A stretch of DNA of 64,000 nucleotides from Compostibacter hankyongensis (GTDB lineage: Bacteria; Bacteroidota; Bacteroidia; Chitinophagales; Chitinophagaceae), in NCBI RefSeq assembly GCF_039541075.1, contig NZ_BAABFN010000006.1, positions 1-64,000 on the forward strand. The letters run 5' to 3'. The notes beneath the pieces were generated by a model. The model was not told the DNA's origin. It did no database searches and worked only from the letters and a program-made list of their open reading frames with translations. A program made the position numbers and the translations under genes. The first letter of the stretch is position 1, and every line of letters begins with the position of its first letter. Positions 1-10,400 of the stretch are shown here, piece by piece.

Positions 1-119
1 CTGCACAACATTTTTTATTTCATAACTATATACATATTTGTTATTCCCATAAATAATCACCCGTTAATAGCACAACGCGTTATCTTTAATCTCCGGTCAC
101 GGCCGCAGCAGCTTACAGC

Positions 120-668
120 ATGATAAAAAGCAAGAAGAAAATACTGGCCCTCCCGGGAAGTACCAGAAACGGCTCCGCCAACGAAGGTATTCTCAGGACC
201 ATCGCAGCATTATCTGCCGGCACTGCGGACATGCACATCTACAGCGGGATTAGGGAACTCCCCTATTTTGATCCGGACCAGGATAAAGAAGAGGCGCCGG
301 CTGTCGTGGCTACGTTCCGCAGGGCGATAGAAGCGGCCGACGGTATCATTATCTGTACGCCCGAATATGTGTTCAGTCTTCCCGGCATACTGAAGAATGC
401 GCTGGAGTGGACGGTTTCCACCACCTTGTTCCAGAACAAGCCGGTGGCCCTTATCGTGGCGGCCGCATCCGGAGAGAAGGCCCTGGAATCCCTGCTGCTG
501 ATTATGCGCACCTTCTCTGCAAAGATCATCCCGGAAACGCTGCTGATCAGGGGCGCAAGCGGCAAACTCGATAAGAACGGGAAGATAACCGACGAAAAGC
601 TGCTCTCCGAAATAAAGAACCTGATGGCACCCCTTGAAGAAATGATGCATACAAACAAGGAAGCCTGA
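120..668 (+). CDS. NADPH-dependent FMN reductase-like flavoprotein
   Basis: A 182-residue flavodoxin-fold protein of the NADPH-dependent FMN reductase family (PF03358), probably cytosolic. The N-terminal LPGSTRNGSAN segment is the FMN-phosphate loop of the family, and CTPEYVFSLPGILKNALEW matches the family's typical (T/S)PEY...PG.LKNALDW signature near residue 85-100. There is no signal peptide. Its stop codon overlaps the next start (TGATG), so translation of the following secreted glycosidase-like gene is probably coupled to it. The physiological substrate (free flavin, quinone or azo compound) cannot be told from sequence. The family assignment is secure; the reason for pairing with a secreted protein is unknown. 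Confidence 0.85.
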   Translation: MIKSKKKILALPGSTRNGSANEGILRTIAALSAGTADMHIYSGIRELPYFDPDQDKEEAPAVVATFRRAIEAADGIIICTPEYVFSLPGILKNALEWTVSTTLFQNKPVALIVAAASGEKALESLLLIMRTFSAKIIPETLLIRGASGKLDKNGKITDEKLLSEIKNLMAPLEEMMHTNKEA

Positions 669-1876
669 TGAGACTACCCTCCACAATCCCATGCATCATA
701 CTGCTCTGGCTCGTCTCCGCACCGGTGCTGCCCCTTACGGCAAAAGCAGCCGGACGATGCGATTCCCTGCCGGTGGAAAAACGGTTGCACAGCCCGCTGT
801 CCGATACCGCCTTTTTTCCCATTGCCGTCTGGCTGCAGGATCCCTCCCTCGCCCCGCGTTACAAAAAAGCAGGCATCAATACGTATATAGGATTGTGGCA
901 GGGCCCCACGGAAGCCCAGCTGGACATCCTGCGCGAAGCCGGCATGAAGCTCATCTGCGAACAGAATGCGGTAGGGCTGCGCCATCTCGGCGACACCCTT
1001 ATCATCGGCTGGATGCATGGCGACGAACCGGATAACGCACAGCCCCTCGGCAAAGGCAAAGGCTACGGGCCTCCCGTTACGCCGGCAGAGATATTCCGCC
1101 GGTACCGCCGGCTGAAAGCAAAGGACCCTTCCCGCCCCGTACTGCTCAACCTGGGACAGGGCGTGGCCTGGGACGACTGGGTCGGCCGTGGCGTCCGCCG
1201 GAATCACCCGGAAGATTATCCGCAATACATGCAAGGCGGCGATATCATTTCTTTCGATATCTACCCGGTAGCTCATCCGGACACCGCCATCTCGGGCAAG
1301 CTGTGGTATGTGGCAAAAGGCGTACAGCGGCTGGTAAAATGGGGACAGGGCAAAAAGCCGGTCTGGAACTGCCTGGAATGCACCCATATCGGAGAACCGG
1401 ACAAGAAAGCCACGCCCCGGCAGGTCAGGGCCGAAGCCTGGATGTCCCTCATCCACGGCTCGACGGGGCTCATCTGGTTTGTACACGAGTTCCGTCCCGC
1501 CTTCAATGCGTCGGCATTGCTGGACGATCCGCAGATGCTCGCCGCCGTGACCTCGGTCAACCGTCAGATCACGGAGCTGGCCGCCGTGCTCCACCGCCCT
1601 TCCCTGTCTGATCATGCAGCAGCACAAACGGCCGTCCCCGGCATGCAGGTGGACATGATGGCGAAACAATACGGCAACAGCCTCTATCTTTTCTCCGTAG
1701 GGATGCGGAAGCTCGGCGGAAGCGCTGCTTTCCATATAAAAGGGCTACCTCAACGTACTACCGTTACCGTAATAGATGAAGGACGTACCCTTGAGGCCCG
1801 TAACGGCATCTTCACCGACACCTTTAAACCCTGGGATGTACATATTTACCGCATAGATTATCCGGGGCAACGCTGA
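668..1876 (+). CDS. Secreted TIM-barrel glycosidase-like protein, family unassigned
   Basis: A 402-residue protein with a Sec signal peptide (hydrophobic residues 8-27, cleavage near AKAAG). The pattern resembles clan GH-A glycosidases: GWMHGDEPDNA resembles the acid/base strand of GH42-like barrels, WNCLECTHIGE could carry a second catalytic Glu, and AEAWMSLIHGSTGLIWF is common in barrel enzymes that act on glycans. A short C-terminal beta domain follows (ending in DVHIYRIDY). I do not recognise a named CAZy family. It starts on the A of the upstream TGA and lies 22 bp before the GH95 gene, so it probably forms a three-gene operon with flavoreductase and fucosidase. Glycoside hydrolysis is inferred, not shown. 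Confidence 0.55.
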   Translation: MRLPSTIPCIILLWLVSAPVLPLTAKAAGRCDSLPVEKRLHSPLSDTAFFPIAVWLQDPSLAPRYKKAGINTYIGLWQGPTEAQLDILREAGMKLICEQNAVGLRHLGDTLIIGWMHGDEPDNAQPLGKGKGYGPPVTPAEIFRRYRRLKAKDPSRPVLLNLGQGVAWDDWVGRGVRRNHPEDYPQYMQGGDIISFDIYPVAHPDTAISGKLWYVAKGVQRLVKWGQGKKPVWNCLECTHIGEPDKKATPRQVRAEAWMSLIHGSTGLIWFVHEFRPAFNASALLDDPQMLAAVTSVNRQITELAAVLHRPSLSDHAAAQTAVPGMQVDMMAKQYGNSLYLFSVGMRKLGGSAAFHIKGLPQRTTVTVIDEGRTLEARNGIFTDTFKPWDVHIYRIDYPGQR

Positions 1877-1898
1877 CCCTAAAGTATCTTTCAAGCTT

Positions 1899-4313
1899 AT
1901 GAAAAGAACCGCTTTTATTCTTTTGCTGACTGCCTGCTTTTTCGGCGGCGCGCTGGGTCAGGAGCCGCTGCGCCTCTGGTACCGGCAGCCGGCGCAGACC
2001 TGGGAAGCCACCCTGCCGCTGGGCAACGGCCGGCTGGGCGCCATGCCGGACGGCGGCGTGCTCCGGGAGAACATCGTGCTGAACGACATCACGCTGTGGT
2101 CCGGCGGCCCGCAGGATGCGGACCGGCCGGGAGCTACGAAATATCTTCCGGAGATCAGGAAGCTGCTGTTCGCCGGAAGAAACGACGAGGCGGAAGCGCT
2201 CATCAATAAGGTTTTTGTATGCCGGGGCGAAGGCTCCGGACATGGGGATGGGGCCAATGTACCTTATGGCAGCTACCAGGTGCTGGGCAACCTGCACCTG
2301 GATTACGATTATGACACCGACGCTACCCATCCGCAGCATTATGTACGTGCATTATCGCTGGACAGCGCCATAGCTTCCTGCAGCTACACGGTCGGCGGCG
2401 TAACCTACCGCCGTGAATATTTTACCAGCTTCACCGGCGATGTGATCTTTATCCGGCTCAGCGCAAATCGCCCGGGAAAGATAGGCTTCCGGCTTTCCAT
2501 CGACCGGCCCGAAAGATACCGGACCACGGTGCGAAACGGGATGCTGGAGATGAGCGGACAGCTGAACAACGGCACCGACGGCAAGGGCATGCGCTACCTG
2601 GCCGGGGTAGCCGTCATCCCCGAAGGGGGGCAGCTGTCGGCGGGCGACAGTACCCTGCAGCTCCGGAAGGCCGACGCGGCCACCCTCTGTATTTCTGCCG
2701 CCACCAGCTTTCGTAACGCCGGCTTTGCCCGGCAGGCAGACTCCCTGCTGCAGGCTGCGCTTCATAAAGATTATGCCGCTGCAAAGACAGCGCACATCAG
2801 GGCCTACCGGAAGCTCTTTGAGCGGACCCGGCTTACCCTTTCAAACAGCAACACAGCAGCGACGCTGCCTACCGACGAGCGGCTGGCCGCCTTTACCCGG
2901 GACCCTTCGGACAACGGTTTGCCGGCGCTCTATTTCCAGTACGGCCGTTACCTGCTGATCAGCAGCACACGCCCGGGCCTGCTCCCGCCCAACCTGCAGG
3001 GATTATGGGCCAATACCATACAGACACCCTGGAACGGCGATTATCATCTCGACGTCAATATCCAGATGAACCACTGGCCCCTGGAGGTCACCAACCTCCC
3101 GATGCTGAACGAGCCCTTTTTTACGTTGGTAAAAGGCCTGGTAGCGCCGGGAGAGAAAACGGCCCGCACCTACTACGGGGGCAAAGGGTGGGTAGCGCAT
3201 GTGATCACTAACGTCTGGGGATATACGTCTCCCGGGGAAGAAGCTTCCTGGGGCGCAACCAACTCGGGATCCGGGTGGCTGTGCGAAATGTTATGGCGGC
3301 ATTATGCCTTTACCCGGGATACGGCCTACCTGCGGCAGCTATATCCGGTTATCAAAGGGGCAGCTGCCTTTTACCTCAGCACCCTCGTGAGAGACCCGCA
3401 TAACGGCTGGCTGGTCACCGCTCCCTCCAATTCACCGGAGAACGGCTTCCGCCTGCCCAACGGGAAAACGGCGCACGTATGCGCCTCCCCTACGATAGAC
3501 AACCAGATCATCCGGGAGCTGTTTGCCCATGTAGGCGAAGCGGCCCGCACCCTGGGCGCCGATCCTTCCTTCCGGCAGCAGGTGGCCGCTGCAGCCCGGC
3601 AGCTGCCGCCCAATCAGATCGGCAAAGACGGGCGGCTGATGGAATGGCTGGAAGAATATCCGGAGACGGAGCCGCATCACCGCCATGAATCCCATCTTTG
3701 GGGGTTGTACCCCGGCACGGAGATCACCGCCGCAGGAACACCCCGGCTGGCAGCTGCGGCCAAAGCGTCGCTGATCGGCCGGGGGGATGCCGGCACCGGC
3801 TGGTCCCTGGCTTTTAAGATGAACCTCTGGGCCCGGCTGGGCGACGGGAACCATGCCTTCCGGCTGTTGCAAAACCTGTTGCGCCCCACCTCCCAGACCG
3901 GCTATAATATGGTCAACGGCGGCGGCAGCTATCCCAATCTTTTCGACGCGCATCCTCCTTTCCAGATCGACGGCAATTTCGGCGCCAGCGCGGGGATCGC
4001 CGAGATGCTGCTGCAGAGCCATGACGGATATATCCGGCTGCTGCCGGCCTTGCCGGATCAATGGCCGGCGGGCAGCTTCCGGGGACTCTGCGTACGGGGC
4101 GGCGGCGTAGTCAGCATGGCCTGGAAGGATAAAAGACCGCGCTGGGTTTCTGTGCAGGCCAACATTCACCACGTGTTCAGAATAGTCCTTCCTCCCGCTC
4201 AGAAAAATATATCCGTTACCGTGAACGACCGTCCGTTTCCCGCCACATCCCGGAATGGGATACTCGAGCTGCCCCTGAAAAAGGAGGACACTGCCGTACT
4301 TATTTTTAAATGA
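1899..4313 (+). CDS. GH95-family alpha-L-fucosidase (or alpha-L-galactosidase)
   Basis: An 804-residue exported enzyme with a signal peptide (residues 1-20). The N-terminal beta domain begins LWYRQPAQTWEATLPLGNGR and is followed by VLNDITLWSGGP, both standard GH95 sequences. The (alpha/alpha)6 catalytic region carries NGDYHLDVNIQMNHWP (378-394), an acidic segment at 581-591 ending HHRHESHLWGLYPG, SLAFKMNLWARLGDG, and FQIDGNFGASAG with D691. GH95 enzymes invert alpha-L-fucosides or alpha-L-galactosides; in the B. bifidum enzyme two Asn residues and an Asp act as the base. Here the first of the two Asn positions appears to be D385, followed by N387. The length matches the family. It faces the sulfatase gene tail to tail, suggesting a fucosylated, possibly sulfated substrate. 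Confidence 0.9.
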   Translation: MKRTAFILLLTACFFGGALGQEPLRLWYRQPAQTWEATLPLGNGRLGAMPDGGVLRENIVLNDITLWSGGPQDADRPGATKYLPEIRKLLFAGRNDEAEALINKVFVCRGEGSGHGDGANVPYGSYQVLGNLHLDYDYDTDATHPQHYVRALSLDSAIASCSYTVGGVTYRREYFTSFTGDVIFIRLSANRPGKIGFRLSIDRPERYRTTVRNGMLEMSGQLNNGTDGKGMRYLAGVAVIPEGGQLSAGDSTLQLRKADAATLCISAATSFRNAGFARQADSLLQAALHKDYAAAKTAHIRAYRKLFERTRLTLSNSNTAATLPTDERLAAFTRDPSDNGLPALYFQYGRYLLISSTRPGLLPPNLQGLWANTIQTPWNGDYHLDVNIQMNHWPLEVTNLPMLNEPFFTLVKGLVAPGEKTARTYYGGKGWVAHVITNVWGYTSPGEEASWGATNSGSGWLCEMLWRHYAFTRDTAYLRQLYPVIKGAAAFYLSTLVRDPHNGWLVTAPSNSPENGFRLPNGKTAHVCASPTIDNQIIRELFAHVGEAARTLGADPSFRQQVAAAARQLPPNQIGKDGRLMEWLEEYPETEPHHRHESHLWGLYPGTEITAAGTPRLAAAAKASLIGRGDAGTGWSLAFKMNLWARLGDGNHAFRLLQNLLRPTSQTGYNMVNGGGSYPNLFDAHPPFQIDGNFGASAGIAEMLLQSHDGYIRLLPALPDQWPAGSFRGLCVRGGGVVSMAWKDKRPRWVSVQANIHHVFRIVLPPAQKNISVTVNDRPFPATSRNGILELPLKKEDTAVLIFK

Positions 4314-4394
4314 CGCCGTAGCCACTGTCAACCGCCATCCTTCAGCGATAATAGGGCATGGATACCGCCGGATATGAACGGCGAAGTCCTTTTC

Positions 4395-5828
4395 TCAGGG
4401 ATGATAGGGCACCGTTTCGCTGGAGTCCAGCGGAGGATAGTTGAACTTCCGTACATATTCCAGGCCGGGGAGAAATGCATCGTGTTCTACCCGGAGCTTC
4501 TCCGACAGTATGCCGTCAAGCCGCTTCTGCAGCGCCGCATACTGCGGATTGCCGGTGAGGTTGTTCATCTGGTAGGGGTCGCTGAGGTTATCAAAGAGCA
4601 GCCAAGGTCCCTGCAGATCGCGGACATAGGTATAACGCGGAGTACGGATGCCCCGGCATTCCTTTCCGCCTTCGGCCCGGGTCCACTGCCCGAACGGCTG
4701 TATGCAGGTGATGACGGCTACCGAATCTTTCGGGCTTTTCCCCCCGTGCAGATATCCGCTGAAATCCTTCCCCTCCACACTGCCCGGGACAGCTACGCCG
4801 CAAAGGCCGAGGAGGGTCGGCATGACATCTTCCGCATTGATCATGGCATCATAGGTGCCGCTTCTGATGCTGTCCGCCCCTCCGCTGTAATGCAGCAGGA
4901 ACGGAACACGGATGGATTCATCATAGGGACGTTGTTTTTTGTAATACCCGTGCGAGCCCAGCAGATCGCCGTGATCCGAAACAAACAGCACAATGGTATT
5001 GTCCAGAATATGTTCTTCTTTCAGGGTATTCAGCAGCTGCCCTACCATGTCGTCGAGCACGCTCATGTGGGCGTAATAGCCGGCCAGGTCGTGCCGCACC
5101 TGCTTCTCCATGCTGTCCGGCACATTGGGCCGCAGCTCAAACGCAGATGAATCATAGAGGGCCCTGTACCGCGCAGGGGCCGTCTGATAGGGCGCATGGG
5201 GCGTCCCCCAGGCCAGCATCAGGAAGAAAGGCTGCTCGTCCCCGGAATGACCTTTTATATACTGCACGGCATCCTCCGTTTCAGCAATGGCGTCATAGCC
5301 CGGCCAGTAATGCGGGGCCGGATCATCGCCTTCATAATACATGGAATGGTTATAATCATGGGTACAGTTCACCGCCTTCCAATACTGGAACCCCTGTCGA
5401 CGTCCGCCGGGCGGCGTATAGCTCAGCCGGGCCTGGCCATCCAGGTGCCATTTGCCGATATAACCGGTCTGGTAGCCGTTCCGCGCCAGCACTTCGGCGA
5501 TGGTGACTGCATTGGTATCCAGCCGGACATCGTTCATGAACACACCGTTGGTCAGGGGCCGCTGCCCTGTCATGAAAGAAGCCCGGTAAGGGGTGCATAC
5601 GGGCAGGCCGGAAACGGCATACTGGAAGTCTGCACAGGTAGCGGCAAAGGAATCGATGTGCGGCGTTTTTACATTTTTATCTCCCGCATAACCGAAAGCC
5701 TGGGCCCTCCACTGGTCGGCATGCAGCACCAATATGTTCGGTCTTTTGCGCGAGGGCTCCTTTGCGCAGGAAAACAAAAAAAACAAGGCGGCAAAAACGG
5801 CAGCGCCGTAGAGAAGGTGTTTTTTCAT
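4395..5828 (-). CDS. Sulfatase lipoprotein, type I (formylglycine-dependent)
   Basis: A 477-residue arylsulfatase-type enzyme (PF00884) hydrolysing sulfate esters, anchored as a lipoprotein (lipobox LFSC, Cys21). The N-terminal metal-site segment is NILVLHADQWR. The activation motif C-x-P-x-R is C78-T-P-Y-R82 within VCTPYRASFMTG, so Cys78 would be converted to formylglycine. Further family landmarks are GYIGKWHLDG and FVSDHGDLLGSHGYYKK. It is the last gene of the minus-strand sigma/FecR/SusC/SusD cluster, 40 bp after susD, so it probably removes sulfate from the glycan that locus imports. No anaerobic sulfatase-maturating enzyme gene is in the window. The exact sulfatase subfamily is not determinable here. 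Confidence 0.93.
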   Translation of the reverse strand: MKKHLLYGAAVFAALFFLFSCAKEPSRKRPNILVLHADQWRAQAFGYAGDKNVKTPHIDSFAATCADFQYAVSGLPVCTPYRASFMTGQRPLTNGVFMNDVRLDTNAVTIAEVLARNGYQTGYIGKWHLDGQARLSYTPPGGRRQGFQYWKAVNCTHDYNHSMYYEGDDPAPHYWPGYDAIAETEDAVQYIKGHSGDEQPFFLMLAWGTPHAPYQTAPARYRALYDSSAFELRPNVPDSMEKQVRHDLAGYYAHMSVLDDMVGQLLNTLKEEHILDNTIVLFVSDHGDLLGSHGYYKKQRPYDESIRVPFLLHYSGGADSIRSGTYDAMINAEDVMPTLLGLCGVAVPGSVEGKDFSGYLHGGKSPKDSVAVITCIQPFGQWTRAEGGKECRGIRTPRYTYVRDLQGPWLLFDNLSDPYQMNNLTGNPQYAALQKRLDGILSEKLRVEHDAFLPGLEYVRKFNYPPLDSSETVPYHP

Positions 5829-5868
5829 CGTAATGTTTTTTATAGGGTAAGGTTATCCTGTCCCGGTT

Positions 5869-7386
5869 TCAGTATCCTTCGTTTTGTTTGATATTGGGGT
5901 CCTTGTTCAGCTCGTCGCCCGGAACCGGGTACAGCAGCATATAGGGCTTCACGGCAAACGAATTGCCGTCGAACGGCAGAAAGGCCGGCGGCGGGGTGGT
6001 CGGATCGGCTATTTCCTTTTTCCCGTATGCCGTCATTACCTCAACGGCTTTGCCTGTACGCACGAGATCAAACCAACGATGGTTCTCAAAAGCCAGCTCC
6101 ACCCTTCTCTCATGAGCGAGGGCCTTGCGGAAGGCCTCCTGGTCCGGAAGATCGGCGGGCTGCAGCGAAGGCAGCCCCGCCCGGCTCCTCACCTCGTTCA
6201 GCAGGTCAAAGGGTTCTCCCGTACGGTAACCCTGCTCATTGATCACCTCGGCCAGCATCAGCAATACATCCGCATACCGGTATATGGGCCAGTTATCCGG
6301 CGTACGGGCATAATCTGGATCGCTGTCGTGGTCATACTTTTTGATGTAATACACCATGGCGCCGTCGCGCTCGACCGACCCGAGGGACACGGCTTTCCGG
6401 AGATCGCCGTCTTCATAAGCCGCCGCCATATCGCGCGTGGGAAGATTTCTTCCTCCGCCCGTTCCCGGTCCTACAAAAACGGTTCCGTGCGTACCTACCG
6501 GCGCAAACTGGTAGATAAAATTACTGGATTCTCCTTCCGGACCTTCTTTGAACTGTACCTCAAATATAGATTCCTTATTGTTCTTATTGGCGGGATCAAA
6601 AAGGGCGGCATAGTCGGGGAGCAGGGCATACCGGCCCCCGCTCATAATCTGCCGCAGCATTTTTTCCGCCTCCGGAAAGGCCTTCCGCGTCAGGTAAACC
6701 TTCGCCAGCAGCATCTCGGCCGCGCCGCGGGTGACTCTGCCTATGTCCGCACCACTGTACGCAGCCGGTAATACGGAGTCTGCATATTGTGCGTCCCGGA
6801 TAATGGCCTGGTACGCTTCTTCCTGCGGGCTCCGGGCAATTGCAAAGGCTTCCTCGGCGGTGGTAACCGGCTTCAGGAGAAGGGGAATATCGCCCCAGTA
6901 ACGAACCGAGGCAAAATTAAAATAGGCGCGCAGAAACCGGAGCTCTCCCGCCAGCCTGGCAGTCAGGTCCGGATCGATACCGGCATTAGGAAGCGAGGAC
7001 AAAGGCAGGTTACAGTCCTTTACGGCATTGAAGTTTACCGTCCAGGCGTCCGCTACGATACCGGCATTGGAGGTAAGCTTAAACTGGTCCAGGTACGAAA
7101 ATTCCCGGTCCCCGATCAGGGAGCCCTGGTCGAGGTAGGTGTCATAAGTAGTATTATCGGAGCGGCCTTCCTCCAGGAAATGCGCCTGCAGGGCATATTT
7201 TTGCAGGTCCCCGTATACCGCATTCACCGCCTGGATATAGTCATCACCGGTCTTGTAAAAACTGTTTTCCGTCAGGTAATGGTTGGGCGTTATTTCCAGA
7301 AAGTCCTGGCTGCAGGAGCTGCACAACATCAGGAAGGCCGCTCCCATTCCGGCTCTTAAGCGCTGCTTGAAGATAACTGCGTTCAT
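5869..7386 (-). CDS. SusD/RagB-family glycan-binding lipoprotein
   Basis: A 505-residue outer-membrane lipoprotein (signal peptide with lipobox LCSSC near residue 24) of the SusD/RagB family, which forms a lid on the partner SusC channel and binds the glycan. The family signatures are visible: an N-terminal ITPNHYLTENSFYKT segment, ELRFLRAYFNFASVRYWGDIPL near 150, a TPR-like middle, YADVLLMLAEVINEQG, and a C-terminal RRVELAFENHRWFDLVRTGK followed by LYPVPGDEL. It begins 26 bp after susC. Specificity cannot be read from sequence; the neighbouring sulfatase and fucosidase suggest a sulfated or fucosylated polymer. Confidence 0.95.
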   Translation of the reverse strand: MNAVIFKQRLRAGMGAAFLMLCSSCSQDFLEITPNHYLTENSFYKTGDDYIQAVNAVYGDLQKYALQAHFLEEGRSDNTTYDTYLDQGSLIGDREFSYLDQFKLTSNAGIVADAWTVNFNAVKDCNLPLSSLPNAGIDPDLTARLAGELRFLRAYFNFASVRYWGDIPLLLKPVTTAEEAFAIARSPQEEAYQAIIRDAQYADSVLPAAYSGADIGRVTRGAAEMLLAKVYLTRKAFPEAEKMLRQIMSGGRYALLPDYAALFDPANKNNKESIFEVQFKEGPEGESSNFIYQFAPVGTHGTVFVGPGTGGGRNLPTRDMAAAYEDGDLRKAVSLGSVERDGAMVYYIKKYDHDSDPDYARTPDNWPIYRYADVLLMLAEVINEQGYRTGEPFDLLNEVRSRAGLPSLQPADLPDQEAFRKALAHERRVELAFENHRWFDLVRTGKAVEVMTAYGKKEIADPTTPPPAFLPFDGNSFAVKPYMLLYPVPGDELNKDPNIKQNEGY

Positions 7387-7412
7387 ATCTTTATAATTTT
7401 TCAGACAAGTCG

Positions 7413-10400
7413 TTAAAAGCTGATGGCCGCGCCCACGGTATAGGTACGGGCAACGGGATAGGAAAAATTATCGATACCAAGGGTCTGGGGATTATCGCCG
7501 CCCCGGGTGCTTACCTGCGGATTCCACCCGGAGAACCGGGTAAACCGGAACGCATTCTGAACGCTCATATAAAAACGAAGACCGGAAATATAACCGGTTC
7601 GTTCCAGCATCTCCTGCGGCAGCGTATACCCCAGCGTAATATTCTTTATCCATACATGATTGCCGCTTTCCACCCAGTCGTCGCTGGCATTGTGTTGTCC
7701 GGGATAGTTAAGCGCCGGGATAAGCCCATCGCCCGGGTCTTCCGGCGACCGCCACCGGTTCAGGAACCTCGTGCTCACATTCCACCGGCCCTTTTCGTTA
7801 TACAGCCATTCGTTCAGCTCGGAAACGATCTGGTAACCGAAGGCGCCGGTAGCCAGAACGGACAGCGAGAAATTCTTATAGGCGAAGGTGTTATTAAAGC
7901 CCAGCATAACATGGGGATGCGGGTTCCCGATGATCGTCTTATCCTGGGCATCTATCTTTTTATCCCCGTTGACATCCTTGTAAATAAATGCACCCAGGCT
8001 TTTGGCGCCCGGCCAGCCGAACAGGTCGGGATCATTTACCTGCTTTTCCGTATTGAAGATGCCCTCCAGCACGTAGCCATACAGCGAGCCTACGGCAGCG
8101 CCTTCTTCGGTGGTATTATAGTCGCTGATGATCTTCTTGATCTGATCCGGCATATCCGTTACCTTGTTGTTCAGCAGAGACAGGTTCAGGTTGCTGTTCC
8201 AGGTAAACTTGCCGGCGGTGGTGACGCTGCTCACTTCAAAATCCCACCCGTAGTTCAGCATCTTGCCGACGTTGGTACGCGTGGAAGAAAAGCCGGAGGC
8301 CAGCGGCAGGGACACATCAAACAACATGTCTTCGGTGACTTTCCGGTAGTAGTCTGCCTGTACGGCGATCCTGCCCTTCAGTATACCCAGGCTCAGCCCG
8401 ATGTCAAGCTGCCTGGCGGTCTCCCACTTGAGGTCCTGGTTGCCCAGCGAGGTCAGCGCTTTCCCGACCGTAACCGCATTTCCCAGCACATAATTAAAGT
8501 TGTTATCGAGGTTGGAGAGGTTGGGAATGGAAACCACCGTGCCGAAGCGGTCAAAATCCCCGATGGCGCTGTTGCCCGTTATCCCGTAGCTGGCCCTCAG
8601 CTTGAGTTCGTTGATCCAGAAATTACGCGGATAAAATCTCTCTTCCGAGATGCGCCATCCCAGGGAACCGGATGGAAAATTGCCGTACTTGTTATTCAGC
8701 CCGAACTTCGAGGAGCCTTCCCGCCGGAAGTTCAGCTCGGCCAGGTACTTCCCTTTATAGTTATAATTCAGACGTCCGAAGAAGGCCAGTAAGGACCAGT
8801 TGGTATAATCCGAAACCTGGGCGGATACCTCCGAAGCTTCCAGATAGTTGAGGTGATCGTCTGCCGGGAAACCGCTGGCCGTGATCTGGGACAGCTCACC
8901 GGTCTGCTTCTGTACCGTATAGCCCAGCAGCGCGCTCAGCGCATGCGGGCCGATCTGCCGGTCGTAGCTCAAAAGATTGTCCACGCCCCAGTTGGTGATA
9001 TCAAATTTCTGGTTGGTGGCCGAGTTGACAAACGGCGGTGCAGCGGGGGAAAGGTCGGCGGCCGAACCTATGGCGGGCTTACCCAGGGTGGTGGGTATAA
9101 AGGTGTTGACCTCCTGGGTAAACAATCGTGTATAGACCTGTGGCTTATAATGCAGCCCTTTTATGATCTCGATATCCACGTTCATGGCGGCGTGGACATC
9201 TCTTCCGACCGTATTGTTCCTGACCACGTCGGCCCGGTAGAGCGGGTTGGGAAAAGCAAAATATCCCGGCGCATCGGCGGGCAGGTAAGGCACCAGCCGG
9301 CCCTCTTCATCGTATGGCGACTGCAGGGGGCTGGCCACCACCGCCTGCATCATTACCCCCCACATATCCGTTACCGGGAGTGAATTGTCTTCTGTACGCG
9401 CCACCGCCAGGTGGGCGCCGGCATGGAACCAGTCCGTAAATGTTCCTTCCAGGTTGGTCCGCAGGGAATAGCGCTTGAAATCGGTATTGGGCAGCACGCC
9501 TTTCTGGCTGAGATACCCTCCGGACATCACCCCTTTGAGGTTTTTGTTTCCCGCGGAGAACGTAAGACTGTGATTTTGAAAATAGGCATCCTTCCCTTCC
9601 CGGAGGAAGGCATCCAGCCAGTCGGTGCCCTTGCCGAGCTTATCCGGGTTATCCAGCACGTCCTGAAATACCTTGGGTATGGGGGTAGTGGTATGGTTGG
9701 CGGCATCCGTTTCCTCGATCCTTTCCTTGTTGTACCCGGCATACTCCAGCGCATTGAGCACCTTGGGCCGCCAGCCATGAGGAACATACTGGAACCCTGC
9801 ATACGTATTGTATTCAATGGTGGCATGCTCCGCTGCAGCGTGGGTGGTCTGGATCAGGATAACGCCGTTGGAGCCCCTCGCACCATAGATGGAAGTGGAG
9901 GCGGCATCTTTCAGGATCGTGATCTTCTCAATATCGTTGGGATTCAGGCTTTGGGGAATGCCGTTGCCGACGGGAAAGCCATCGATCACCACCAGCGGCT
10001 CGATACCGGCGTTGATGGAGCTGATGCCATGTATCTGGATGCTGGGAGGCGAGCCCGGCGCGCCGGAGTTTTCGTTGACGCTGACCCCGGAGGAGCGGCC
10101 CAGCAGCAGCTGCCCCGAAGTGGGCGCAGGCAGGTCCTTCAGCTTGGAGGTGTTGATCTCCGAAATGGCTGAAGTAATATTGCTCTTTTGCTGCTGCCCG
10201 TATCCCACCACCACTACCTCATTCAGGTCGGAGGCCGAGGGCTGGAGCATAACCGTCAACGGCCCGCTTCCGCTCGCCGGAACCGCTTTGGTCTGGTAGC
10301 CGATAAAAGAAATAACGAGCGTGCTGTGCGGTCCGGCACGCAGGGAGAAGGCGCCGTTGGCATCGCTGGTCGTTCCGTTGTGCGTACCACGTTCCACGAT

